A DNA stretch of 64,000 nucleotides from the NCBI RefSeq assembly GCF_004364585.1, contig NZ_SOAN01000001.1, positions 489,858-553,857 of the forward strand, read 5' to 3'. The DNA comes from Nesterenkonia aurantiaca (GTDB lineage Bacteria > Actinomycetota > Actinomycetes > Actinomycetales > Micrococcaceae). The position numbers were made by a program, and so were the translations under genes. The stretch's first letter is position 1; the number at the start of each line of letters is the position of its first letter. Under the pieces are notes generated by a model. That model was not told where the DNA came from. It searched no databases and was given only the letters and a program-made list of their open reading frames with translations. This document shows, in pieces, positions 17,432-26,074 of this stretch.

Positions 17432-17479
17432 AGACAGGCGGCCCTGCGCTCCATCACTGGAGCGCAGGGCCGCCTGTCT
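17432..17479. terminator. 21-bp perfect hairpin between convergent genes
   Basis: Arms 17432-17452 and 17459-17479 are exact complements (AGACAGGCGGCCC...) with a 6-nt loop. No T tract. Suitable as a bidirectional terminator for the symporter and the convergent epimerase gene. Confidence 0.85.
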
Positions 17480-17490
17480 GTGCGCCTGAG

Positions 17491-17522
<32 letters not shown>

Positions 17523-17528
17523 CTGAGA

Positions 17529-18386
17529 CTACGAGGCGGTGCCCGAGGCGTCGCGCCAGGAGTGCTTCGGCGCGTAGCCGAGCTCCCGGCGGGCCTTCTC
17601 GATGGAGAGCAGCGTGTCATGGACGCCGAGCTCCCCGCGCAGCTCAACCTCGGGGAAGACCTCGGCGACGAGTTCGGCGTTCGGTCGGGACATCACGGTG
17701 TCTGCGGCGGCGATGATGTAGCGCTGGAATCCGGGGCCGGCGACCTCGAGCGCACGCTCGATCGCGTGAGCGCCGTCGCGCGCGTCGATGTAGCCCCAGA
17801 GATTCCACTTGCGCAGCGTCGCGTCTGAGTCGAAGCCGGGGAACTCGGCGTAATCCTCGGGGTTCATCACATTGGAGAAGCGCAGCGCGGTGATGGCCAG
17901 CTGCGGGTTCCAGCGGACCAGCTCGATGGCCATCTGCTCCTCGAGGTGCTTGACCAGCGAGTAGGTGGATTCGGGCCGGGCCGGGTACGCCTCGTCCACC
18001 GGGATGTACGGCGGCGGGGTGTCGAAGGGAAGCCCCAGCACCGTCTCGGAAGAGGCGTAGACGATCCGCTCGATCCCGAGCCGGGCTGCGGCCCAGAAGA
18101 CGTTGAAGGTGGCGTTGATGTTGTTGTGGAAGGTGGCCACGTCGGTGCGGATCCCGGGAGCCGGGACGGCCGCCAGGTGCACGACCGCCTCCACGCCCTC
18201 GTGCTGATCCCCGACTCCCCCGAGCGCATCGATGACCTGGCCGTAGTCGGTGAGGTCAAGCTTCACGAAACCGGGGCCGCGGGCGCCTTCGACGTCGAGG
18301 CCGATGACTTCATGGCCTGCCGATCGGAGCTCCCGCGCCACGACTGTGCCGAGCTTGCCGGTGGATCCTGTGACTGCGATTCTCAT
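17529..18386 (-). CDS. NAD(P)-dependent epimerase/dehydratase (extended SDR)
   Basis: 285 aa. Rossmann motif TGSTGKLGT at the N-terminus, VVHLAAVPAPG, catalytic Ser in VYASSETVLG and Tyr-x3-Lys in YSLVK. These mark the extended short-chain dehydrogenase class that epimerises or dehydrates nucleotide sugars or oxidises uronates; the GYIDARDGAHAI segment resembles uronate dehydrogenase-like members. The exact substrate cannot be told. It stands alone between two hairpin/repeat elements and the CBS gene. Confidence 0.88.
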   Translation of the reverse strand: MRIAVTGSTGKLGTVVARELRSAGHEVIGLDVEGARGPGFVKLDLTDYGQVIDALGGVGDQHEGVEAVVHLAAVPAPGIRTDVATFHNNINATFNVFWAAARLGIERIVYASSETVLGLPFDTPPPYIPVDEAYPARPESTYSLVKHLEEQMAIELVRWNPQLAITALRFSNVMNPEDYAEFPGFDSDATLRKWNLWGYIDARDGAHAIERALEVAGPGFQRYIIAAADTVMSRPNAELVAEVFPEVELRGELGVHDTLLSIEKARRELGYAPKHSWRDASGTAS

Positions 18387-18531
18387 GGCGCCTCATTCTG
18401 GTGTGTCGTGGGTCTCATGCAATCCAGTGCCCACAGTAATTCACCGCGGCAGCTGGTCAGGACATGAGGGGAGGTCAGGAGGGCGTCAGGCGGAGCGAGG
18501 GCGGGGGCCGCGGATCAGCATGAAGCGTGGA

Positions 18532-19026
18532 TCAGCGGGGGTCGCGGCCGAGGCCGAGCGCGTCGAACACCGCGGAGGGCTGGGTCAGGCACCAGCTGAA
18601 GACCGGGTCAGGGTAGATGATGCCCACCGCTTCGTCTCGATCGAGCACCAGCAGCGGCTGCGCTCCGGAGACGCGGTAGCGGGCCAGCACTGCCTCGATC
18701 GGATCCTCCAGGCCCAGCGGCTGGGGTGAGGCGCCGACCAGCGCGGCGCACCGCTTCTTCTCCCACTGCTCGGGGTGCTTCCCGGCCACCTCGCTCAGGG
18801 CGGCCTCGGTGATCAGCCCCATCGGCTGGTGCGAGAGCCCCACGACCAGCACGGCCGCATCCATTCCCCGCACCAGAGCTGCGGCATCGCGCAGCGGTGC
18901 GGTCACGGAGACGACTGACTCGACGCGCGACATGAGATCCATGACGCACATGATGCGGGAATCCTGCGGGGGAACCGTGGTGTGCCCGCCGGAGGGCCGG
19001 GCGATCGGATCTGAAAAATCCTCCAT
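18532..19026 (-). CDS. CBS-domain protein
   Basis: 164 aa. Two weak CBS repeats: MSRVESVVSVTAPLRDAAALV...PMGLITEAALSEV and LEDPIEAVLARYRVSGAQPLLVLDRDEAVGIIYPDPVF. CBS pairs bind adenosyl ligands such as AMP or ATP and tune partner proteins. There is no attached enzyme domain. ATG at 19026 chosen because AAGGG lies 6 nt upstream. Next gene upstream is the nucleoside importer, also leftward, 100 bp away; a sensing link is possible but unproven. Confidence 0.78.
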   Translation of the reverse strand: MEDFSDPIARPSGGHTTVPPQDSRIMCVMDLMSRVESVVSVTAPLRDAAALVRGMDAAVLVVGLSHQPMGLITEAALSEVAGKHPEQWEKKRCAALVGASPQPLGLEDPIEAVLARYRVSGAQPLLVLDRDEAVGIIYPDPVFSWCLTQPSAVFDALGLGRDPR

Positions 19027-19125
19027 AAGCAACCCTTGAGTAGTGGATCAAGAGCCCGTTGCTTGAGCTGGTCAGAGCCTATACGGAAGCTCGGCTGCGG
19101 TAAAGACGAGCGATCACCACCTGCG

Positions 19126-20427
19126 CTATTTCACATACGGGGTGCCGTTGGCCGCAGGGGGCCGGACCCGCCCCACGAAGCCTGCCACCGCGAGGATGGT
19201 GATCAGATAGGGCAGCATCAGCAGCGCCTCCGAGGGCACGGGTGTCCCGATGGTGGCCAGCGTGTTGCCCAGCGAGGTGGAGAAGCCGAACAGCAGCGCG
19301 GCCAGCAAGGCTCCGATGGGGTGCCAGCGGCCCAGGATCATCGCGGCCAGGGCGATGAAGCCCGCGCCTGCCGACATCTCCTTGCCGAAGGCGAGTCCCT
19401 GCCCGATGGTGAAGAACGCGCCGCCGAGACCGGCGATCGCCCCACCCAGGATCACGTTGTAGACCCGCATCCGGTTGACCTTGATGCCCACGGTGTCCGC
19501 GGCCTTGGGGTGCTCGCCCACCGCACGGGTGCGCAGCCCCCAGCGCGAGCGGAACAGGAAGAAGTTGAGCAGTCCCACGATGAGGTACATCAGGTAGACC
19601 AGGATGGTCTGGTTGAACAGCACCGGGCCGATGACCGGGATCTGCGAGAGTCCTGGGATCGGCAGTCGCGGCAGCTGCTGCCGGGCATTCCACAGCTCGG
19701 GGTTCTGGGTCAGCGCGGTGGAGAAGAGGAACCCGGTCAGTCCGATGATCAGCACGTTGAGCACCACGCCGACGATGATCTGGTTCACCTGGTACTTCAC
19801 CGAGAAGAACACAAGCAGCGCGCCGACCAGCGCGCCGGCGATCGGGGCGAAGACCAGTCCCATGTAGGCGCTGGTGAACACCGAGGCGGCGACGGCGGCC
19901 AGGAAGGCGCCGGCCAGCAGCTGGGCCTCGATCGCGATGTTGATCACGCCGGAACGCTCGCCGACGAGTCCGCACATGGCGCCGAAGATCAGCGGCACCG
20001 AGAGCGCCAGCGCCCCGGTGAGCATGGTGACCAGCGGGATGACGGCACCTCGGTCGGCGCCGGCCCAGACCAGGAACGCGAGCACGAAGAGCACGCCGAA
20101 GAGCAGCGGCAGCCACAGGCGGGTCTGCACGCGACGTGACGCCTGCCAGATCGCGAGGCCGGCCAGCGCCACCAGGATCACCGCGAGGATCCAGCCGGCT
20201 GGACGTGACGGCAGCTCCACCAGCGGGATCTCGAAGAAGTCTCCGCCCGAGGAGAGGCGGAAGTGGGTCCGTGCACCCGCCGGAATGGTCAGCGCGAAGA
20301 GCACCGCGAGCGCGGCCAGCACCGCGTAGGTGATCGGGTACTTCCAGGAGATCGGACGGACTCCGGTAGCCGACTGCTTGAGCGGGTCGGCCTGGACGGC
20401 AGCGGTGCTCACGGTCTGTTCGCTCAC
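19126..20427 (-). CDS. nucleoside-type ABC importer permease 2
   Basis: 433 aa, BPD_transp_2 fold with about 10 helices. GERSGVINIAIEAQLLAGAF is the conserved EAA-like loop of this permease class, and VGEHPKAADTVGIKVNRMRVYNVILGGAIAGLGGAF is typical of the YufQ/NupQ branch. It overlaps the upstream permease by GTGA, with AGGAG before the GTG. Works as a heterodimer with the other permease in an importer for purine nucleosides or related compounds. The longer upstream open frame is a shadow. Confidence 0.92.
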   Translation of the reverse strand: MSEQTVSTAAVQADPLKQSATGVRPISWKYPITYAVLAALAVLFALTIPAGARTHFRLSSGGDFFEIPLVELPSRPAGWILAVILVALAGLAIWQASRRVQTRLWLPLLFGVLFVLAFLVWAGADRGAVIPLVTMLTGALALSVPLIFGAMCGLVGERSGVINIAIEAQLLAGAFLAAVAASVFTSAYMGLVFAPIAGALVGALLVFFSVKYQVNQIIVGVVLNVLIIGLTGFLFSTALTQNPELWNARQQLPRLPIPGLSQIPVIGPVLFNQTILVYLMYLIVGLLNFFLFRSRWGLRTRAVGEHPKAADTVGIKVNRMRVYNVILGGAIAGLGGAFFTIGQGLAFGKEMSAGAGFIALAAMILGRWHPIGALLAALLFGFSTSLGNTLATIGTPVPSEALLMLPYLITILAVAGFVGRVRPPAANGTPYVK

Positions 20428-21818
20428 TTGCCAGGCTCCTGTGTCGAGGTGCTCGGGGACTCGGCGCTCGGAGGTTCGGCGCTCGATGCCTTCGAGGTGG
20501 AAGCGGTCTGCAGCTCGGGCTGCCTGGCCGAGGATGTGGCGGCCGAAGCTTCGGTCTTGCGTCGTGCGCTGCGTCGGCGGATCCGGGGGCGTCCATCGGC
20601 GTGGGGCAGGAAGAAGATGGCCCGCACCAGCGGCGGTGCGGCGATCATCAGCACGATCACTGCCTGCAGGACCAGCACGATGTCGATCGGGGTGCCGGTC
20701 TGCGCCTGCATCAGCACGCCGCCGGCGCGCAGCCCGCCCAGCAGCAGACCGGCCAGGAAGGTGCCCAGGGGCTTGGAGCGGCCGAGCAGCGCCACGGTGA
20801 TGGCATCGAAGCCCAGGGTGCCCGCCACACCGCCGGCGAGTCGATATTCGGTGCCCAGCACGTGGGCGGCGCCGCCGAGACCGGCGAGGCCACCTGCGAT
20901 CACCAGCACCAGCGCGGTGGCCTTGGGCACGTTGATCCCGGCGGTGCGCGCCGCCTCGGGGTTCTCCCCGATGGCGCGGAACTCGAAGCCCAGCGTGGAG
21001 CGTTCCAGCAGCCACCAGACCCCGATGGTGGCCAGGATCGCGATGAGGAACCCGGCGTGGAGCCGGAAGCCCGAGCCCAGCAGCGAGAAGAGCTGGGCGG
21101 ATTCATCCACTGAGCTCGAGAGCGGCTGGTTGGAGCCGGTCTGCTTGTACCACTGCTGCTGCAGCAGCCAGGCGAGCAGGTAGATGGCGATGTTGTTGAG
21201 CATGATCGTCACGATCACCTCATTGGCCCCGGTGCGAGCCTTCAGCACACCGGCGATCCCACCCCAGATGGCACCGCCGAGGATGCCGCCGGCGAGGGCG
21301 AGCAGCACGTGCAGCCCCGTGGGCAGCGACAGCGCGTAGCCGAGGAACCCGGCGGAGGTGGCGCCCAGGATGATCTGGCCCTGCCCGCCGATGTTCAGCA
21401 TGCCGGAGCGGAAGCCGATGGCGATGCCGAGCCCCGCGAGGATCAGCGGCACCGAGTAGACCATGGTCTCAGTCAGGGGCCGGATCGACCGAGCCGCCGA
21501 GGGGGCCTGCCAGTCGAAGACTGCCCCGCGGAACAGCGCGGAGTAGGCCTCGCGCAGCACCTGGAAGGAGGTCTCCAGGAAGGCAGTGGGCTGGGCGAAG
21601 AAGTAGCTCAGGCTGGCCTGGACATCGCGGTTGGCGGCGAGGATCAGCACCGCGCCGACCACCAGGGCGACGACGACGGCGAGGACGGTGACCACCCAGG
21701 AGGTCTGGCCCAGCTCGCGCAGGGCACGCGAGAGCCGTCCCTCAGCCTCGGCCCACGGGCTCTGCTGCTCGGGCTTCGGGGCAGGGGTCATCCCCTGCTG
21801 GGACCCTGATGCGCTCAC
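20424..21818 (-). CDS. nucleoside-type ABC importer permease 1
   Basis: 464 aa. Membrane core with FRSGMLNIGGQGQIILGATSAGFLGYAL and IGENPEAARTAGINVPKATALVLVIAGGLAGLGGA, the YufP/NupP branch of BPD_transp_2 permeases. N-terminal 40 residues and the C-terminal 75 (Ser/Thr/Glu/Ala-rich) are disordered, longer than in typical homologues. GTG start with AGAGGAG, overlapping the ATPase stop by 4 nt and the second permease start by 4 nt. Confidence 0.92.
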   Translation of the reverse strand: MSASGSQQGMTPAPKPEQQSPWAEAEGRLSRALRELGQTSWVVTVLAVVVALVVGAVLILAANRDVQASLSYFFAQPTAFLETSFQVLREAYSALFRGAVFDWQAPSAARSIRPLTETMVYSVPLILAGLGIAIGFRSGMLNIGGQGQIILGATSAGFLGYALSLPTGLHVLLALAGGILGGAIWGGIAGVLKARTGANEVIVTIMLNNIAIYLLAWLLQQQWYKQTGSNQPLSSSVDESAQLFSLLGSGFRLHAGFLIAILATIGVWWLLERSTLGFEFRAIGENPEAARTAGINVPKATALVLVIAGGLAGLGGAAHVLGTEYRLAGGVAGTLGFDAITVALLGRSKPLGTFLAGLLLGGLRAGGVLMQAQTGTPIDIVLVLQAVIVLMIAAPPLVRAIFFLPHADGRPRIRRRSARRKTEASAATSSARQPELQTASTSKASSAEPPSAESPSTSTQEPGK

Positions 21819-23404
21819 TGGTTCTCCTCTGCTTCGGCCTGCTCATCGGCCTCGGCCAGCACGGTGTGGTGGGTGGCGGCCTGGGCCTGCGCCTCATCGG
21901 CAGGCACCCCGGCCATCATCAGGCCGAGCACGTCGCGGCTGGTGCTGGCCGGCACGATGCCTACGACCTTGCCGCGGTACATGACCGCGATCCGGTCGGC
22001 AAGGTTCAGCGCCTCGTCAAGCTCGGTGGAGACGATCAGGCACGGCGTGCCCTTGTCACGCTCCTCGATGATCGTACGGTGCACGAACTCGATCGAGCCG
22101 ACGTCGAGGCCGCGGGTGGGCTGGCTCGCCACGAAGAGCCGCAGGTCGCGGCTCATCTCACGGGCCAGCACGACCTTCTGCTGGTTGCCTCCGGAGAGGG
22201 TGGAGATCGGGTCGTCCACGGTGCCCATGCGCACGTCAAAACGTTCGGCCTGGGTCTGCGCGGCCTCGCGCATGACCGGAAGACGCAGCGCCGCATTGCC
22301 GGGGCCCCCGGAGTACGGCGGCCGGTCATACATATCCAGCACGTAGTTCTCGGTGATGGTGAAGGCGCCGATGACGCCGTCGGTGCTGCGGTCCTCGGGC
22401 ACGAAGCCCAGTCCTGAGGCCAGGCGTTGCTTGACGCTGAGCGGGGCGAGATCCTGGTCGTCGAGCAGGATGCTGCCCGCCACCGGGGTTCGGAGCCCGA
22501 GGATGGTCTGGGCCAGCTCGCTCTGGCCGTTGCCGTCGACCCCGGCGATCACTAGGATCTCGCCGCGCCGCAGGGAGAGATCGACGTCGTCCACGACGAC
22601 CTTGTCTGCACTGCTGAGCACGGTCAGCCCGCGCACCTCGAAGCTGACCTCACCGGGATCGGCCGGCTCCTTCGCGGTGGTCAGGTTGACCTCACGGCCG
22701 ACCATCAGCCCGGCCAGCTCGGTCTCGGTGGACTGTGGCGAGGTCTCCCCCACCACGGCGCCGCGCCGGATCACGGTGATGCGGTCTGCCACCGCGCGGA
22801 CCTCGCGCAGCTTGTGAGTGATGAAGACGATGGAGGTGCCGGAGTCGCGCAGCTGGCCCATGATGGTGATGAGCTCGTCGGTCTCCTGCGGAGTCAGCAC
22901 TGCGGTGGGCTCATCGAGGATGAGCACCTTCGCGTCGCGGGAGAGCGCCTTGATGATCTCCACGCGCTGCTGAGCACCGACGGGGAGGTCCTCGATGCGC
23001 GCATCGGGGTCCACGTCGAAGCCGAAGCGCGCGGAGATCTCCAGCACCTTCGCCCGGGCCACGGCCATGTCCATGATGCCCGCCGCGCGGGTGGGCTCGT
23101 AGCCCAGCGCGACGGACTCGGTCACGGTGAACACCGGGATCAGCATGAAGTGCTGGTGCACCATGCCGATCCCGGCGGCCACTGCGTCACCGGGCCCGTT
23201 GAAGCTGACCTCCCTGTCATCCAGCAGAATCTCACCCTCGTCGGGGCTGTAGAGCCCGTAGATGGTGTTCATCAGCGTGGACTTGCCGGCCCCGTTCTCG
23301 CCGAGCAGGGCATGGATCTCGCCCGGTGCGACGGTGAGGGAGATCCGGTCGTTGGCAGTGAAGGAGCCAAACCGCTTAGTGACCCCTCTGAGCTCAAGCT
23401 TCAT
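21815..23404 (-). CDS. nucleoside-type ABC importer ATP-binding protein (double ATPase)
   Basis: 529 aa, two nucleotide-binding domains fused. Domain 1 has GENGAGKST, DLPVGAQQRVEI and LILDEPTAVLTP. Domain 2 has a degenerate Walker A (IAGVDGNGQSE) but a good LSGGNQQKVVLARE signature and QPTRGLD, as is usual for RbsA/YufO-type double ATPases where one site is weak. It powers uptake of the ligand delivered by the BMP lipoprotein. 43 bp from the lipoprotein gene in the same operon. Confidence 0.94.
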   Translation of the reverse strand: MKLELRGVTKRFGSFTANDRISLTVAPGEIHALLGENGAGKSTLMNTIYGLYSPDEGEILLDDREVSFNGPGDAVAAGIGMVHQHFMLIPVFTVTESVALGYEPTRAAGIMDMAVARAKVLEISARFGFDVDPDARIEDLPVGAQQRVEIIKALSRDAKVLILDEPTAVLTPQETDELITIMGQLRDSGTSIVFITHKLREVRAVADRITVIRRGAVVGETSPQSTETELAGLMVGREVNLTTAKEPADPGEVSFEVRGLTVLSSADKVVVDDVDLSLRRGEILVIAGVDGNGQSELAQTILGLRTPVAGSILLDDQDLAPLSVKQRLASGLGFVPEDRSTDGVIGAFTITENYVLDMYDRPPYSGGPGNAALRLPVMREAAQTQAERFDVRMGTVDDPISTLSGGNQQKVVLAREMSRDLRLFVASQPTRGLDVGSIEFVHRTIIEERDKGTPCLIVSTELDEALNLADRIAVMYRGKVVGIVPASTSRDVLGLMMAGVPADEAQAQAATHHTVLAEADEQAEAEENQ

Positions 23405-23447
23405 CGCTGCGGTGTCGCCAATCAGTTATTCGTCGGTGAGGATCGGG

Positions 23448-24533
23448 TCAGGACGGGGCGTTCTCGGACTCGATGGCGGTGTCGCCATCGATGATCTCCT
23501 GGCGCAGCTGCTCGATGGCCTCTGTCACCTCGGAGGGCACCTCGTCCTCGAAGTCGTGGAACGGCGCCAGGCCGACACCCTCGTTCTCCAGGGTGCCCAC
23601 GTAGGACTCGTTGCTGAAGCCGTCCTGAGTGCCCTCTTCGATGGTGGCGTAGACCGACTGACCGATCTCCTTGAGCACCGAGGTCAGCACGATGTCGCCG
23701 TAGTCGGTGGACTCGTAGCCGTCGGAGTCGACCCAGATCATCTTGGCCTCGGCCGCCTCCAGGGCGGGTCCTGCGCCGACGCCGGCGTTGCCGGCAACAG
23801 GCATGATGATGTCAGCGTCCTGGCTCAGCAGCTGCTCAGTGACCTCGCGGCCCTGGGTCTGGTCGCTGAAGTCACCGGAGAAGGACCCGGTCTGGCCTTC
23901 CTTGTCCCAGCCGACCAGCTCGACGTCGCCGTCGTTGTCCTCGTTGTAGCGCTCCACACCGTCGGCGTAGCCGTCCATGAAGACCGTCACCGAGGGGATC
24001 TGGATGCCGCCCCAGGTGCCGACGACGCCGGTCTCGCTCATCGCGGCGGCCACGTAGCCGGCCAGGTAGGCGGCCTCACCGGTGTTGAAGACCAGCGGCT
24101 TGGCGTTCTCGAGCTCTTCACCCTCTTCGAAGTTGAAGTAGGAGTCGATCAGCGCGAAGTCTGTCTCCGGGTTCGCCTCGGCGGCCTCCCGCAGTCCCTC
24201 CTCGAGCAGGAAGCCGACGCCGAAGACGACGTCGCAGTTCTGCTGGACCATGGTGTCCACGTTCGGGCCGTATTCGGACTCGGCGGTGGACTGCGCGTCG
24301 GCGGAGTCGACGCCGAGCTCGTCGATGGCCATCTCCAGGCCTTCGAAGGCGGACTGGTTGAAGGAACGGTCGTCCCAGCCACCCTCATCGGAGACCAGGC
24401 AGGCCTTGTAGTCGACCTCTTCGGCGGCGGCGCCCTCGCCGTCCTCCTCGGGAGCCTCTCCACAGGAGGACAGGAGCAGTGCTGCGGCGGCCGTCGCGGC
24501 GATGGTGCCGCGGGTCTTGAAGGACCTCTTCAT
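23448..24533 (-). CDS. BMP-family substrate-binding lipoprotein
   Basis: 361 aa. Lipoprotein signal MKRSFKTRGTIAATAAAALL with LLSSC, Cys24 lipidated, followed by an acidic linker. The body has BMP-family landmarks: DEGGWDDRSFNQSAFEGL, VGFLLEEGLREAAEANPETDFALID, GYVAAAMSETGVVGTWGG, SVTVFMDGYADGV. BMP proteins bind purine nucleosides (PnrA, BmpA) outside the membrane. ATG chosen with AGGAGA 5 nt upstream. First gene of the four-gene importer operon. Confidence 0.94.
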   Translation of the reverse strand: MKRSFKTRGTIAATAAAALLLSSCGEAPEEDGEGAAAEEVDYKACLVSDEGGWDDRSFNQSAFEGLEMAIDELGVDSADAQSTAESEYGPNVDTMVQQNCDVVFGVGFLLEEGLREAAEANPETDFALIDSYFNFEEGEELENAKPLVFNTGEAAYLAGYVAAAMSETGVVGTWGGIQIPSVTVFMDGYADGVERYNEDNDGDVELVGWDKEGQTGSFSGDFSDQTQGREVTEQLLSQDADIIMPVAGNAGVGAGPALEAAEAKMIWVDSDGYESTDYGDIVLTSVLKEIGQSVYATIEEGTQDGFSNESYVGTLENEGVGLAPFHDFEDEVPSEVTEAIEQLRQEIIDGDTAIESENAPS

Positions 24534-24557
24534 GGGGCTCTCCTCATGGTGCAAGAA

Positions 24558-24577
24558 CGGCACCTCTACGGGTGCCG
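24558..24577 (-). other. leader hairpin of nucleoside importer operon
   Basis: Perfect 7-bp stem CGGCACC / GGTGCCG with a 6-nt loop, just upstream of the ribosome site of the lipoprotein gene. It may stabilise the mRNA. I see no purine riboswitch core around it. Confidence 0.5.
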
Positions 24578-24676
24578 AGAAACGAGTGATGCAGGCAATA
24601 GTACGTCACATTTTCACCTCAAACATTGCCCGGAAGTTTCCGTGATGTTCACCGGCTCGAGCCGGAAGAGCCGCGC

Positions 24677-26065
24677 TCAGTCGAGCTGTCTGGCGGTGGT
24701 GTCGGGAGCGAGCCTGAGCATCAGCAGCACCGCCAGCACCACGCCGATCAGGCAGATCCCGAAGGCTCCGGCCAGACCGAAGGTCGGCTCCATCCAGGCG
24801 ATGAAGAGCAGCGGGCCCAGTCCGGCACCGATCCGCGAGATGGTCGAGGCCCAGCCGAAGCCGGATCCGCGCAGCTCCGTGGGGTAGAGCTCCGAGACGT
24901 AGGTGTAGAGCACCGGGATCGCGATCTGGATCACCATCCCAAAGCCCAGCAGCAGGATCAGCACCGCCGTGGGCAGGTGCATGGTGAGTCCAAGAATCAC
25001 CAGCATCGCGGTGGCCAGCGGCGCGGAGAACGCCAGCAGCACCCGGCGTCCGGTGATCTCCACCAGCACCGTGGAGATGACGACCCCGATGAGTCCGACG
25101 GCGGCCATTCCTGCGGTGCGGATGAACGCCTGATCCTGCTCATACCCCGCCTCGATGAGCAGCGTGGGCATCCACTGGATCGCGATGTAATAGACGGTCA
25201 TGATCGCTAAGAAGAGCACCCAGGAGACGGTGGTGACCCGCCAGCCATGCGCCCAGACGAGCCTCAGCTGCTCGCCCACCGCACGGAAGCTCAGCTTCGC
25301 CGGGGCCTGGGTGGTCTCCAGGGTGTACGCCCGGACCGGAGCCCCGGTGCGGGCCACCATGGAGTCGATGACCTTGCGCGCCTCTTCCATCTGCCCCTGG
25401 CGCATGAGATACATCGGGGATTCAGGCACGAAGAGCCGCACCGCGAAGACCAGCAGGGCGGGCAGGATCATGGCCAGCAGCGGCAGCCGCCAATCCCCCC
25501 AGGTCCCCACCAGCCAGGCCGAGACGAAGCCCGCCAGGGCCGCGCCGATGGGCCACCAGCCGTCCATGGCGGTGAGCACCCGTCCGCGTTGTTTGGCCGG
25601 GGTGAACTCGCCCACCAGGGCGTAGTCCACCGGGATGCAGCCGCCGAGGCCAACGCCTGCCAGGAAGCGGAAGAGCACGAACCACTCCAGGCTTCCGGTC
25701 ATGGCACCGGCCACGGTGAACAGCGAGAAGATCAGCAGCGTCCAGGCGAACGCCTTCTTGCGCCCGATCCGGTCAGCGATCGTGCCCCACATGACGGCGC
25801 CCACCGCCATGCCGATCAGGTTGGCGGTGCCGATCCAGGCAGCATCCGAGGGGGTCAGGTCCCACTCCTCGGAGAGCAGCGGAATCAGGATCCCGTTGAG
25901 CGAGACGTCCCAGGCATCGAACATGAATCCCAGCCCACCGATGAGGAAGATTCGGCCCTGGGTGTTCCATCGCCAGGGCAGGCCCTGCAGGACCGATTCA
26001 CCGGTGGGCAGCGCCGTGGAGGGATTCGCAGTGTTCTGGTGCACGAGGAGAGTGTAAGCCCGCAC
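24677..26065 (-). CDS. MFS transporter, sugar/organic-acid porter type
   Basis: 462 aa, twelve helices. After helix 2 the loop GTIADRIGRKKAF is the MFS motif A, and RFLAGVGLGGCIPVDYALVGEFTPAKQRGR with VPESPMYLMRQGQ is typical of the sugar porter/NiaP-like metabolite:H+ group. Substrate unknown. GTG start at 26065 is uncertain: the best upstream purine run (GGGAG) is 11 nt away and another in-frame GTG exists at 26044. It follows the Pro/Gly-rich membrane protein by 9 bp in the same direction and probably shares its transcript. Confidence 0.9.
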   Translation of the reverse strand: MRAYTLLVHQNTANPSTALPTGESVLQGLPWRWNTQGRIFLIGGLGFMFDAWDVSLNGILIPLLSEEWDLTPSDAAWIGTANLIGMAVGAVMWGTIADRIGRKKAFAWTLLIFSLFTVAGAMTGSLEWFVLFRFLAGVGLGGCIPVDYALVGEFTPAKQRGRVLTAMDGWWPIGAALAGFVSAWLVGTWGDWRLPLLAMILPALLVFAVRLFVPESPMYLMRQGQMEEARKVIDSMVARTGAPVRAYTLETTQAPAKLSFRAVGEQLRLVWAHGWRVTTVSWVLFLAIMTVYYIAIQWMPTLLIEAGYEQDQAFIRTAGMAAVGLIGVVISTVLVEITGRRVLLAFSAPLATAMLVILGLTMHLPTAVLILLLGFGMVIQIAIPVLYTYVSELYPTELRGSGFGWASTISRIGAGLGPLLFIAWMEPTFGLAGAFGICLIGVVLAVLLMLRLAPDTTARQLD

Positions 26066-26074
26066 CGGGGAGCA

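Noticed and set aside
15723-17432. 569-codon minus-strand frame opposite the ActP-like symporter
   Set aside because: His/Gln/Asp/Gly-rich translation with no motif, exactly mirroring a well-supported gene.
19126-21015. 629-codon version of the second importer permease
   Set aside because: The extra N-terminus overlaps the first permease in another frame; the GTG at 20427 with AGGAG and GTGA overlap is the real start.
24534-24676. Purine riboswitch upstream of the nucleoside importer
   Set aside because: Only a single short hairpin is visible; the three-way junction and conserved purine aptamer core are missing.
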